Source: an uncultured Acidimicrobiales bacterium
Lineage (GTDB): Bacteria > Actinomycetota > Acidimicrobiia > Acidimicrobiales > CADCTF01
DNA length: 39,300 nt
NCBI GenBank assembly: GCA_902805655.1
Contig: CADCTF010000152.1
Span: forward strand, 1 to 39,300
Direction of reading: 5' to 3'
A model generated the notes under the pieces. It was not told the origin of the DNA and made no database searches. It was given only the letters and a program-made list of their open reading frames with translations. The position numbers were made by a program, and so were the translations under genes. Shown here one piece after another: positions 1 through 7,628 of the stretch; positions within the stretch are counted from its first letter, which is position 1; each line of letters starts with the position of its first letter.

Positions 1-1049
1 TCCTGACCGGCTTCGTGCTGCTTGATCGCCTCGGCACATCCGGCACCATCCGGCTGCTCGCAGGACTGCTGGTGATCCCGGCCGTCGTGGCCGCCCTCCT
101 CTCACCCCGGCCGGCACGTCGTGCCGCCCTGACGGTCGGCGTGGTCACCGCCATGGCCGTCCCCCTGTACCTCTTCCCGGGCAACCAGGTGCTCTACGGC
201 TTGCTGCACAGCGCGGACCCGGCGGAGTTCGCACTGGCCGAGGAGCGCTCCTGCGTGAACGCCCTCATCCCGCGGAACGGCATCGAGACCGTCTACATCA
301 ACGGCTCCAGCCAGAACGGCTACCCGTACGACGAGTACCACCTCCTGATCGGGTTGCTGCCCGCCCTGCTCCACCCCGGTCCGGAACGGGGTATGGCGCT
401 CGGGCTCGGCATCGGCGCCACCCCGTTCGGGATGGCCGCCGACCAGCGTCTCCGTGAGATCGACACCATCGAGATCTGCGGAGGCCAGATCGATCTGCTC
501 GAGGGCCTCGCCGCATCCGGCTCCCCCGAGACGGCGGCGCTGCTCGCCGACGAGCGCGTCGACATCGCCGTCGGTGACGGCCGTGAGCATCTGCTCGGCG
601 ACGGCGCTGACTACGACATCATCACGGTCGACACGCTCCGACCCCAGAGCGGCTACAGCGGAAACCTCTACTCCGTGGAGTTCTACGACCTCGTGCGGAG
701 CCGCCTGGCCGACGGCGGGATGCTGGCGCAGTGGGCGCCGACGCCGCGAGCCCTCGAGACCCTCACTCGCTCGTTCGCCCACGTCGTGCAGTTCACCGTG
801 CCGACGTACTTCAACTCGCCCTTCCTCGTGGCAAGTGACAGCCCCATTCCGTTCGACCGCGCCAGCATCGTCCAACGCCTCGGGGCAACGGGCCTCAGCG
901 GGCGGATGGATCCCAACGTCTACGGCCACGTCGACCAGTTCGTGCGCACCGCGGAGCCCGTCGCCCTCACCCGGCCGTCCGGCCCGGCCCCCAACGGCCT
1001 CAACCGAGACCTCTTCCCGCGGGACGAGTACTTCCTCAACAACCGCTGA
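1..1049 (+). CDS. Spermidine synthase-like membrane protein, 5' end outside window
   Basis: The reading frame is open to the left edge of the window, so the true start is upstream; the GTG at 15 is only the first internal start codon. The visible N-terminus has two hydrophobic segments (about residues 10-30 and 35-52), probably the last helices of a membrane domain. A soluble Rossmann-type aminopropyltransferase-like domain follows: GLGIGATPFG stands where the nucleotide-binding glycine loop should be, then IEICGGQ, then ITVDTLRP followed by NLYSVEFYDLV, the usual LYS-EFY signature. The family transfers aminopropyl groups or is a methyltransferase-fold relative. The glycine loop departs from the canonical polyamine synthase sequence, so the substrate is unknown. 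The next gene is in the same direction 49 bases later. Confidence 0.75.
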   Translation, partial: LTGFVLLDRLGTSGTIRLLAGLLVIPAVVAALLSPRPARRAALTVGVVTAMAVPLYLFPGNQVLYGLLHSADPAEFALAEERSCVNALIPRNGIETVYINGSSQNGYPYDEYHLLIGLLPALLHPGPERGMALGLGIGATPFGMAADQRLREIDTIEICGGQIDLLEGLAASGSPETAALLADERVDIAVGDGREHLLGDGADYDIITVDTLRPQSGYSGNLYSVEFYDLVRSRLADGGMLAQWAPTPRALETLTRSFAHVVQFTVPTYFNSPFLVASDSPIPFDRASIVQRLGATGLSGRMDPNVYGHVDQFVRTAEPVALTRPSGPAPNGLNRDLFPRDEYFLNNR

Positions 1050-1098
1050 CTTCGACGCCCCGTTTGGCGTAGTCGGGCACTTGGGGTAAGAGGCGCAC

Positions 1099-2124
1099 AT
1101 GGCGAACAAGCAGTCGGTCGAGACCCGCAACGGTGAGACCCGCAACGGCGCAGCGGGTGGCGGCGCGGACGGGGCGAACGAGAACGGTCGAGGCCGTGAG
1201 GCGGAAGCGCCGACGAAGATCCCCGCGAAGGGGTGGAAGGACATCATCCTCCGCACCAAGACGGAGGTGAAGAACGACCACATGACGATCCTCGCGGCGG
1301 GGGTCGCCTTCTATCTCATGCTCTCGATCTTCCCGTTCGCCATCGCGGGCATGTCCATCTACGGTCTCGTGGCCGACCCGGCACAGGCCACCGAGCTGGT
1401 CGACAGCTTCCGGGGTGCGGTGCCGGACTCCGTGGCCCAGCTGGCCGAGGACCAGCTCACCGGGCTGGCGGACGCATCCGACGGCGGGTTGGGCATCGGC
1501 GTGGTCATCGCCTTGCTGGTGGCACTGTTCAGCGCCTCGAAGGGTGCCCGTGCGCTCATCGAGTCCACCAACATGGCCTTCGACGAGGACGAGACCCGGG
1601 GGTTCCTGCGCCTCCGGCTTCTCGGCTTCGTGTTCACCCTCGCGTTCCTCGCCTTCTTCGCGGTGTCCGTGGGCGTGATCCTCGTGCTGCCTGCCGTGCT
1701 CAACAACTTCGGGTCGGCGGGTCGCTTGGCCGTGACGATCCTGCGGTGGCCGCTGCTGGGCGCGCTCGCGGCCGTGGGGTTGGCCGTTCTCTACCGGTAT
1801 GCCCCCGACCGTGACGAGCCGAAGTGGTCCTGGACCAGCCCGGGGGCGATCATCGCCACGCTGCTCTGGCTGATCGGGTCGGGGTTGTTCTCCTTCTACG
1901 CCAACAACTTCGGCTCCTTCAACGAGACCTACGGCAGCCTCAGCGCCGGCATCGTCCTGCTCCTCTGGCTCTTCCTCACCTCGCTGTGCATCCTCTTCGG
2001 CGCCGAGATCAACGCAGAAGCCGAGCGCCAGACGAAGGAGGACTCGACCAAGGGTCCCTCGCAGCCGCTCGGTACGCGAGAAGCAGCCGCGGCTGACACG
2101 GTCGCACCGGCCGCCGGCTCGTAG
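1099..2124 (+). CDS. YihY/BrkB-family inner-membrane protein
   Basis: 341 residues. The first 45 or so are hydrophilic and low in complexity, with a tandem ETRNG repeat. From about residue 60 the YihY/virulence factor BrkB domain begins with DHMTILAAGVAFYLMLSIFP, typical of the family. About six membrane segments follow (near 65-90, 130-150, 170-195, 208-230, 243-265, 275-298). The C-terminus is a charged cytoplasmic tail. The molecular role of the family is not settled; older links to RNase BN were withdrawn. An AAGAGG stretch five bases before ATG can serve as ribosome binding site. The gene lies just upstream of rpsT but is separated from it by 89 bases with a possible promoter, so co-transcription is not required. 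Confidence 0.9.
   Translation: MANKQSVETRNGETRNGAAGGGADGANENGRGREAEAPTKIPAKGWKDIILRTKTEVKNDHMTILAAGVAFYLMLSIFPFAIAGMSIYGLVADPAQATELVDSFRGAVPDSVAQLAEDQLTGLADASDGGLGIGVVIALLVALFSASKGARALIESTNMAFDEDETRGFLRLRLLGFVFTLAFLAFFAVSVGVILVLPAVLNNFGSAGRLAVTILRWPLLGALAAVGLAVLYRYAPDRDEPKWSWTSPGAIIATLLWLIGSGLFSFYANNFGSFNETYGSLSAGIVLLLWLFLTSLCILFGAEINAEAERQTKEDSTKGPSQPLGTREAAAADTVAPAAGS
1120..1149 (+). repeat. 15-base tandem duplication in the YihY gene
   Basis: Two adjacent copies of a 15-base unit starting GAGACCCGCAACGG differ only in the last base. They encode ETRNG twice in the hydrophilic N-terminal tail. The number is a multiple of three, so the frame is kept; this looks like a simple slippage duplication in an unconstrained tail. 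Confidence 0.85.
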
Positions 2125-2168
2125 GCCCGGGCCGGGTCATCGGTCCTGGGGCGTCACTGCGCCTCTGG

Positions 2169-2174
2169 TAACGT
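2169..2174 (+). promoter_or_regulatory. Possible -10 box for rpsT
   Basis: TAACGT lies 39 bases before the rpsT start. The same hexamer occurs before the MerR gene. A transcript starting about 7 bases downstream would have a leader of about 33 bases. No convincing -35 box is seen at 16-18 bases upstream, so the call is tentative. Confidence 0.35.
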
Positions 2175-2213
2175 CTCCCGGTCCCCCTCCTAGCCCCCAG
2201 GTGCACATCTCGC

Positions 2214-2483
2214 ATGGCGAACATCAAGAGTCAGATCAAGCGGAACAAGCAGAACGAGGTTCTTCGGCTGAAGAACAAGGCGATCCGCTCGGAGATCAAG
2301 ACGCGGGTGAAGAACGCCGTCGCCGCTGCGCCTCAGGGCGGAGAGACGGCGGAGGCCACCGTGCGCACCGCCATCAAGCGGCTCGACAAGGCGGCGGCCA
2401 AGGGCGTCATCCACAAGAACCAGGCCGCTCGCCGCAAGAGCCGTCTGATGAAGCACCTGGCGTCACTCACCCCTCAGGGCTGA
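2214..2483 (+). CDS. rpsT: 30S ribosomal protein S20
   Basis: 89 residues, the usual S20 length. It begins [20 protein letters not shown] and is very rich in Lys and Arg, with the conserved [12 protein letters not shown] near the C-terminus. S20 binds 16S rRNA early in assembly of the small subunit. In many Actinobacteria rpsT sits next to and convergent with holA; here a three-gene peptidase/hydrolase operon has been placed between them. The gene ends 3 bases before the stop of the converging hydrolase gene, with no obvious terminator between the two. Confidence 0.97.
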   Translation: MANIKSQIKRNKQNEVLRLKNKAIRSEIKTRVKNAVAAAPQGGETAEATVRTAIKRLDKAAAKGVIHKNQAARRKSRLMKHLASLTPQG

Positions 2484-2486
2484 GCT

Positions 2487-3167
2487 TCAGGCCGCCAGCA
2501 CCGCTGGTACCCACTGCAGCAGGCGCTCGCGGAGCTCGTCGCCCGCCTGGCTCAGCAGGTGGCCGCACCCCCGGAGGATCATCAGCTCCGCAGTCGGCCC
2601 GGCCAGCTCCACGAGGATCTCGCTGCAGATGGCCGGCAGGATCTCGTCCCGGTCGCCGTGGATGGCGAGCACCGGACGGGGCGACAACAGCTCAGCCTGC
2701 TCGCAGCCGGCGGACTGGGTGGCAAGGGTGACCACACCGACCACCACGCTCGGCAGTGCGATGCCGGCCCCGACGGCCACGGCCCCGCCGAAGGAGTGGC
2801 CGAGCGTCACGAAGCGCTCACCTCCGGCGCGGGCGGCCAGATCGGCGGCGGCGGCCATGTCGAGCACGCACTCGCCGAGCTCGTTGGGCTGCCGGTAGCC
2901 CACCCGGATGGTCGCGATGCCCTGCTCGGCGAAGGCCACGCCGAGGTCGTGGTAAAGGCCCTGTGCCGGCCCGAGCAGCCCGCCGGCGGCGCCGCCGCCC
3001 ATCAGCACCACACTCGTCGCGTCCTGGGCGCCGTGCCACAGCAGGGTCAGCAGCCCGCCCCGGGTGTAGATCTCGACGTGACGGAGCAGCGGCGTCACCT
3101 CGACCTCCTGCACCGCGAAGGAGCCGAGCAGGTCGAAGGGGCGGCCCTCCGGCGTGGCCTCAGCCAC
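2487..3167 (-). CDS. Alpha/beta hydrolase (dienelactone hydrolase-like)
   Basis: 226 residues from a GTG at 3167 that overlaps the stop of the upstream M16 gene by 8 bases; a GAGG lies a few bases upstream. The frame is open much further upstream, but that part is antisense-like sequence inside the M16 gene. The catalytic triad can be placed: nucleophile Ser125 in GHSFGG, acid Asp172 or Asp174 in HGDRDEILP, and His203 in GCGHLL. There is no signal peptide. The compact size and early strand pattern (SVVLMGGGAAGG) resemble small carboxylesterases or dienelactone-hydrolase-like proteins. The substrate cannot be read from sequence. It is the third gene of an M16a-M16b-hydrolase operon. Confidence 0.85.
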   Translation of the reverse strand: MAEATPEGRPFDLLGSFAVQEVEVTPLLRHVEIYTRGGLLTLLWHGAQDATSVVLMGGGAAGGLLGPAQGLYHDLGVAFAEQGIATIRVGYRQPNELGECVLDMAAAADLAARAGGERFVTLGHSFGGAVAVGAGIALPSVVVGVVTLATQSAGCEQAELLSPRPVLAIHGDRDEILPAICSEILVELAGPTAELMILRGCGHLLSQAGDELRERLLQWVPAVLAA

Positions 3168-4476
3168 CCTGCACCTCGATCGGCTCGAAGGCCTCCAACG
3201 AACCGAGGACCGCTGAGGCGTCGCCCACCAGCACGGTGTGCAGCCGGCGAGGGGCCATGTGCTCCACCGCGGCCGCACGAATGTCCTCCACGTCGAGCGC
3301 CTGCGCCCGGGCCGGGAAGTCGCGCAGGTACTCGAGTGGCAGGTCCTGGCTGGCCAGCAGGCTGAGGTAGGCCGCCAGGCCGGACTGCGTCTGGATGGCC
3401 ATGGACAGGGTGCCGGCCAGGTAGCGCTTGGCGGAGAGCAGCTCCGAGTCCTCCACCGGCTCCACCAACATCCTGGCCAGCTCGTAGCGGATCTCCACGA
3501 GCGCCGCGGCGGTGACCTCGGTGCCGACATCGGCCTGCACGCTGAAGTGCGAGGCGAACCGGTGCTGGTGGACCCCGCTTCCGGGTGAGTACGTGTAGCC
3601 CCTGCGCTCCCGGATGTTCTCGACGAGTCGGGAGATGAAGTAGCCGCCGAAGACCAGGTTGGCCACGGCCAGCGCCGGATAGCCCGGGTCGGTGCGACCG
3701 ATCGCCCCGCCGGCGATGCGCACGTTCGTCTGCACCGCGCCAGGACGGTCGATGAGCGTCGTGGTGGACGGAGTGGGCCAAGCCACCACTGGGAGGTGCA
3801 CCGGCTTGCCGCCGTCGGGCCATCCGGCGAAGACCTCGCTGGCCTGCTCCAAGGCGGCGGCCGGGCGCACGTCGCCCACGACGACGAGCACGCTTCCCTT
3901 TGGCTGCAGCCGCTGGCCATGGAACGTGCGCAACGCGGCAGGACGCACCTTGGCCACCGCCTCGTCGGCTGGCATGCCCCAGCCGTAGGGATGGTCGCCG
4001 TAGAGCCGTCGGAGCAGCACCTCGCGCGCCGCGGAGGCCGGCTGGCTGCGAGCCAGCGTGAGCTCTTGGCGATACCGCTCGCGGTTGAGCTCGACCTCGT
4101 CAGCTGGGAACGCCGGTCGCAGCACGACATCAGCGAGCAGCCCGAGGAACGGAGCCAGGTGCGGCGCCAGAGCCGAGCCGGCCAGGCCCACCTCGTCGGA
4201 GTCACCGAAGGCATCGAGGGTCCCACCCATCGCCTGCAGCTGCTCGGCCAGCTCGACGCTCGAGCGTGACGACGTGCCCGAGAGCAGCGTGCGGGTGAGG
4301 ACTCCCTGGCGCGCCCGGTCGGCCCCGGTGCGGCGCGCCGTGGGGATGACGAGCCTGGCTTCGAAGCGGGGGATGCCAGGCCGACGAGCCACGACGACTC
4401 GGAGGCCGTTGGGCAGCTGAGCCTCGGCCACCGTCGGCAGCTTGATGCGCTTGAGCGGCCCGACCTGGGGGATCAT
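3160..4476 (-). CDS. M16-family peptidase subunit, non-catalytic type
   Basis: 438 residues, starting ATG at 4476 and overlapping the upstream M16 stop by four bases (ATGA). It has the two-lobed M16 architecture: an N-lobe with LPNGLRVVVARRPG, and a C-lobe with the glycine-rich GGYFISRLVENIRERRGYTY stretch, which carries the Arg and Tyr that bind substrate in paired M16 enzymes. The zinc motif HxxEH is absent; the equivalent region reads RQGVLTRTLLSG. In known two-subunit M16 peptidases one chain holds zinc and the other the R/Y pair, which fits this gene and its neighbour exactly. It is probably cytoplasmic, as no signal peptide is seen. Confidence 0.92.
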   Translation of the reverse strand: MIPQVGPLKRIKLPTVAEAQLPNGLRVVVARRPGIPRFEARLVIPTARRTGADRARQGVLTRTLLSGTSSRSSVELAEQLQAMGGTLDAFGDSDEVGLAGSALAPHLAPFLGLLADVVLRPAFPADEVELNRERYRQELTLARSQPASAAREVLLRRLYGDHPYGWGMPADEAVAKVRPAALRTFHGQRLQPKGSVLVVVGDVRPAAALEQASEVFAGWPDGGKPVHLPVVAWPTPSTTTLIDRPGAVQTNVRIAGGAIGRTDPGYPALAVANLVFGGYFISRLVENIRERRGYTYSPGSGVHQHRFASHFSVQADVGTEVTAAALVEIRYELARMLVEPVEDSELLSAKRYLAGTLSMAIQTQSGLAAYLSLLASQDLPLEYLRDFPARAQALDVEDIRAAAVEHMAPRRLHTVLVGDASAVLGSLEAFEPIEVQGG

Positions 4477-5777
4477 GCCGACGCTCCGGGCCGGACCTCG
4501 AGCACTGCCCGCTGATCCGGTCTGAGCCACCGCTCCGCAGCTGCGATCACGGCCTCGGCATCGACTGCGGCCAGGAGGGCGGGCAGCTCGTTGACCAGCT
4601 CGGCGCGACCACGCTGCTGCTCCAGGGCCGCCATGGTGGTGGCCCGGCTCAACAGGTTGTCCAGCCGGCGGACGTGGGCCGACACCATCCCGGTCTTCAC
4701 CCGGTCGAGCTCGTCGGCGCCGACGCCGTTGGCCAGCTCGGCGACCTCGTCGTCGATGGCCGCCAGCACCTGGTCCGCCTCGGCGCCCGGGTGGTACCCG
4801 ACCAGCTGCAGCATCACGGGGTCGCGGGCGTCGAAGGGGTCGCCGAACGTGCCCAGCATCCCGCCGATGTGGGTGACGACGCGATCGCGCTTCACCATCC
4901 GCCGGAAGAGGCGCGACGCCTCCCCCTCGACCAGCACCTCCAGGAGCACGACGGCGGCGAGGTACTCGTCGAGCTGGTCGATCGGGTCCGGGACTCGGTA
5001 GCCCACGGCGATGGCCGGCAGGGGAGCAAGCGGGTCTTCCTTGACCGCCCGGCGCTCCGCGGTGGGCAGCGGCTCGGCGCAGTCCGGCACCGGAAGCACC
5101 GGCCGTCGGGCCAGGTCGCCGAAGTACCGCTCGATCCACTCGGTGATCTCATCGACGGCGAAGTCCCCCGTCACCGACAGCACGGCGTTGCCGGGCGCGT
5201 AGTAGCGACCGTAGAAGTCCTCCGCGGCCTCGATGGTGGCGGCGTCGAGGTCGACGAAGCTGCCGTAGCCGTCATGGCTGTTGTTGAACGACTCGAACAT
5301 CACCGGGGGCAGGTCGATCCAGGGGAAGCCGCCGTAGGGGCGGTTCAGCACGTTCACGCGGATCTCCTCCTTCACCACGTCGATCTGGTTCTGGAGGGTC
5401 TCGGGCGTGAGGCGCACGCCTCGCATGCGGTCGGACTCGAGGAAGAGGCCGAGCTCGAGCGCGTTGGACGGCAGCATCGCGATGTAGTTGGTGTAGTCGC
5501 TACGGGTGCTGCCGTTGCCCATCCCGCCGTTGCCCTCGATGAGACGGTCGGCCTCGCCCTTCTCGAGGTTGGGCGAGCCCTGGAAGGTGAGGTGCTCGAA
5601 GAGGTGGGCGAACCCGGTGCGCCCCTCGGGCTCCGAGCGGAAGCCGACGTCGTAGTGCACAGCGAGGGCGACGGTGGGGGCCGAACGATCGGGCCCGAGC
5701 ACCACGCGGAGCCCGTTCGGGAGGGTGAAGCGGGCGATGGCCAGCGTCGGTGACGGGAGCTTCGGGCGGCGGGCCAT
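4473..5777 (-). CDS. M16-family zinc metallopeptidase, catalytic subunit
   Basis: 434 residues. The inverted zinc-binding motif is intact: His58-Leu-Phe-Glu61-His62, with a third ligand expected at Glu138 (in VVKEEIRVN), 76 residues after the first histidine pair, as in the family. The C-lobe is shorter in substrate-binding features than its partner. M16 enzymes enclose unfolded peptides of limited size and cut them; bacterial two-chain forms are cytoplasmic or periplasmic. This is the first gene of the M16a-M16b-hydrolase operon. The ATG is preceded by TATGGT and six bases, so the message is probably leaderless. The gene starts 28 bases after the end of holA. Confidence 0.94.
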   Translation of the reverse strand: MARRPKLPSPTLAIARFTLPNGLRVVLGPDRSAPTVALAVHYDVGFRSEPEGRTGFAHLFEHLTFQGSPNLEKGEADRLIEGNGGMGNGSTRSDYTNYIAMLPSNALELGLFLESDRMRGVRLTPETLQNQIDVVKEEIRVNVLNRPYGGFPWIDLPPVMFESFNNSHDGYGSFVDLDAATIEAAEDFYGRYYAPGNAVLSVTGDFAVDEITEWIERYFGDLARRPVLPVPDCAEPLPTAERRAVKEDPLAPLPAIAVGYRVPDPIDQLDEYLAAVVLLEVLVEGEASRLFRRMVKRDRVVTHIGGMLGTFGDPFDARDPVMLQLVGYHPGAEADQVLAAIDDEVAELANGVGADELDRVKTGMVSAHVRRLDNLLSRATTMAALEQQRGRAELVNELPALLAAVDAEAVIAAAERWLRPDQRAVLEVRPGASA

Positions 5778-5783
5778 GGCCGC

Positions 5784-5789
5784 ACCATA
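5784..5789 (-). promoter_or_regulatory. -10 box of the M16 operon (leaderless pattern)
   Basis: On the minus strand TATGGT is followed by six bases and then the ATG of the zinc M16 gene. This spacing puts the transcript start at or within a base or two of the start codon. No clear Shine-Dalgarno sequence is present. Confidence 0.6.
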
Positions 5790-5805
5790 ACGGCCAACCG
5801 CAGGC

Positions 5806-6783
5806 TCAGCGGCGGGACGGCACCAACCGAGAGAGGCGGGCCACGAGCACCTCGAGCACGAGTGCGTCGGGCCACTCCTTGGCCCCCCGCAGGTCGAGAT
5901 CGGCCTCGGACAAGAGTGCGATGGCCCGGCGAACCCCGGTGGGGCCCAGCTTGCGGGACTGCGTGAGGGCCTTCTTCGCCGGGAAGGCCGACTTCATGCC
6001 GAGGAGCTTGGCTGCGTCGGCGTCGGTGCGAGCGCCGGATCCGTCGAGGCGCAGCATGGCGGCGTAGTGGCGATGCAGCGTGGACATGACCACGAGCGGG
6101 TGGCGCTCACCCGCCTCGATCATGCGATGGAGGTGCAACAGGGCCGCTTCCGTGCGGCCGGCGTCGATGGCGTCGGTGAGGTCCCACGGTGCAACCCCTC
6201 CTGCCGTACCGAGAAAGGGCTCCAGCTCGGCGACACCCACGGCGGCGCCCTCCCCGTAGGCGCCGGCGAGCGTGGCCAGGATGCCGTTGAGCCGGCCCAT
6301 GTCCTCGCCCAGGTGCTCCCCGAGCAACGCTCCGGCGGCGGCATCCAGCTTCACGGGGCCCGACCTCAGCCGGTCGACGAGCCAGGTCATCCGGGCTTTT
6401 CCCGTCGGCACGCCGACATCCCGCACCTCGCCGGCCTTCTTCACCGCCGCGCCGAGCTTCTGCGAGAGCGTGCCGCCCGACTGCACGAGCACCAGCACGC
6501 TCGAGTCGAGCGGCGAGGCGAGGTACTCCACCAGGCGGGCGGCACCGTCGGCCTTGAGCGCAGCTGCGTTGCGGGCCACCACGATGCGACGTGCGCTGAG
6601 GAACGGCGGGGTCAGGCACGCGTCGAGCACGGCTGCAACCACCGTGTCGTCGTCGGCATCGACGGTCAGGTCCTCCACCATGAAGGTCGGGTCGTCATCC
6701 CCTACGAGCTCTGCGATCAGGGCGCGCACGCCGTCGCTCACGAGTGACGGGTCGGCCCCCTTGACCAGGTAGACCGGCTTCAC
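5806..6783 (-). CDS. holA: DNA polymerase III subunit delta
   Basis: 325 residues beginning MKPVYLVKGADPSLVSDGVR, the usual start of actinobacterial delta subunits, from a GTG that overlaps the upstream stop by four bases (GTGA). The delta subunit opens the beta sliding clamp within the clamp loader. The N-terminal AAA-like domain lacks a working Walker A motif, as is normal for delta. The middle carries LLGEHLGEDMGRLNGILATL and the C-terminal helical domain holds RHYAAMLRLDGSG and the ALTQSRKLGPTGV region typical of the family. It is the last gene of the comEA-comEC-(DHPS-like)-holA group, a conserved order except for the inserted third gene. Confidence 0.93.
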   Translation of the reverse strand: MKPVYLVKGADPSLVSDGVRALIAELVGDDDPTFMVEDLTVDADDDTVVAAVLDACLTPPFLSARRIVVARNAAALKADGAARLVEYLASPLDSSVLVLVQSGGTLSQKLGAAVKKAGEVRDVGVPTGKARMTWLVDRLRSGPVKLDAAAGALLGEHLGEDMGRLNGILATLAGAYGEGAAVGVAELEPFLGTAGGVAPWDLTDAIDAGRTEAALLHLHRMIEAGERHPLVVMSTLHRHYAAMLRLDGSGARTDADAAKLLGMKSAFPAKKALTQSRKLGPTGVRRAIALLSEADLDLRGAKEWPDALVLEVLVARLSRLVPSRR

Positions 6784-7535
6784 CGCTCCGCCTCCAGCAC
6801 GGCGGACACGACGTCACAGGCCCGCCGCACCGCCTTCACCTGTCTGGTGCAGATCAGCCGGCGGCCACTGAGCACGGCCAGCGACGCAGCGGTGACCGCC
6901 TCGACGGGATCGTCGTCCCATGGAGCGAGCGACACCAGCACCGGGCAGCGCAAGGCCACCAGGCGATCGGCGGGCCCCAGGGCGGCGGCGGCCGGAGGTG
7001 CGAGGTCGAGGGCGCCGGTGACCTCCAACCCGATCCGCTGCCGGGCCACCCCGGCCGCCTCGACGGCGCGGATGGCAGCCGCCGCGGCACCGAGCGCCGA
7101 TTCCAGCGGACCTTCCGCATCGTCGGTCCGACCGGGCTCTGCCCGGAGCACCACGAAGGCCTTCGAGTCGGTGATCGTGGCGATGCAGTCGGCGTCCGCT
7201 TCGGGGCGCAAGCCCACCAGCATCGCCGCCCCGGCTCTCACGAACGACGCCGCTGCGTCCTGGCCGCGATCAGCGCTTGAAAGGCGGACGGCGATCGGAA
7301 GGTCGAAGCGATCGCGCAGCCGTCGGATGGCCTGGGCCGCGACCTCGGCGTCGTCGCAGCTCGGCACGATCAGCAAGTCGGCCCCCGCGTCCACCAGCTG
7401 ACCGGCCGCGGCCAGGAGGTCGTCAGCGGGTCCGGGCGGCGCCGTAGAGGGCCCCGCTGCAGTCATCGGGACGGCGCCGAGCACGAGCGCGCGCGTGCTG
7501 AGATCGTGCTGCTCTGAGCCGAGCGCCATGCGCAT
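6780..7535 (-). CDS. Degenerate dihydropteroate synthase-like protein
   Basis: 251 residues from ATG at 7535. I prefer this start to the GTG at 7550 because TACCTT sits exactly six bases before it, the same arrangement as at other genes here. The sequence reads as a TIM barrel whose landmarks line up with dihydropteroate synthase: GADLLIVPS for GADIIDVGGES, DLPIAVRL for PISIDT, and a C-terminal helix ending RQVKAVRRACDVVSAV in place of the RVHDV helix. The pterin and phosphate-binding residues are mostly gone and the first NVTPDSFSDGG strand is missing, so it is unlikely to make folate. It overlaps holA by four bases. The role is unknown. Confidence 0.6.
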   Translation of the reverse strand: MRMALGSEQHDLSTRALVLGAVPMTAAGPSTAPPGPADDLLAAAGQLVDAGADLLIVPSCDDAEVAAQAIRRLRDRFDLPIAVRLSSADRGQDAAASFVRAGAAMLVGLRPEADADCIATITDSKAFVVLRAEPGRTDDAEGPLESALGAAAAAIRAVEAAGVARQRIGLEVTGALDLAPPAAAALGPADRLVALRCPVLVSLAPWDDDPVEAVTAASLAVLSGRRLICTRQVKAVRRACDVVSAVLEAER

Positions 7536-7541
7536 GCCGGG

Positions 7542-7547
7542 AAGGTA
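7542..7547 (-). promoter_or_regulatory. -10 box before the DHPS-like/holA pair (leaderless pattern)
   Basis: TACCTT on the minus strand, six bases, then ATG at 7535. The same hexamer and spacing occur before the thioredoxin gene at 10811. It implies that the DHPS-like gene and holA have a promoter separate from comEA-comEC. Confidence 0.6.
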
Positions 7548-7628
7548 CACCGGCCCTGTGACGCGCTCGCCCGCAGTCGACCCTCGTCTACAGCACAGGC
7601 GGCGGGCCAGACCGACAGGCCTCGAAGG

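Noticed and set aside
7548-7550. GTG at 7550 as the start of the DHPS-like gene
   Set aside because: It would overlap the TACCTT box that precedes ATG 7535 at the spacing seen for other genes.
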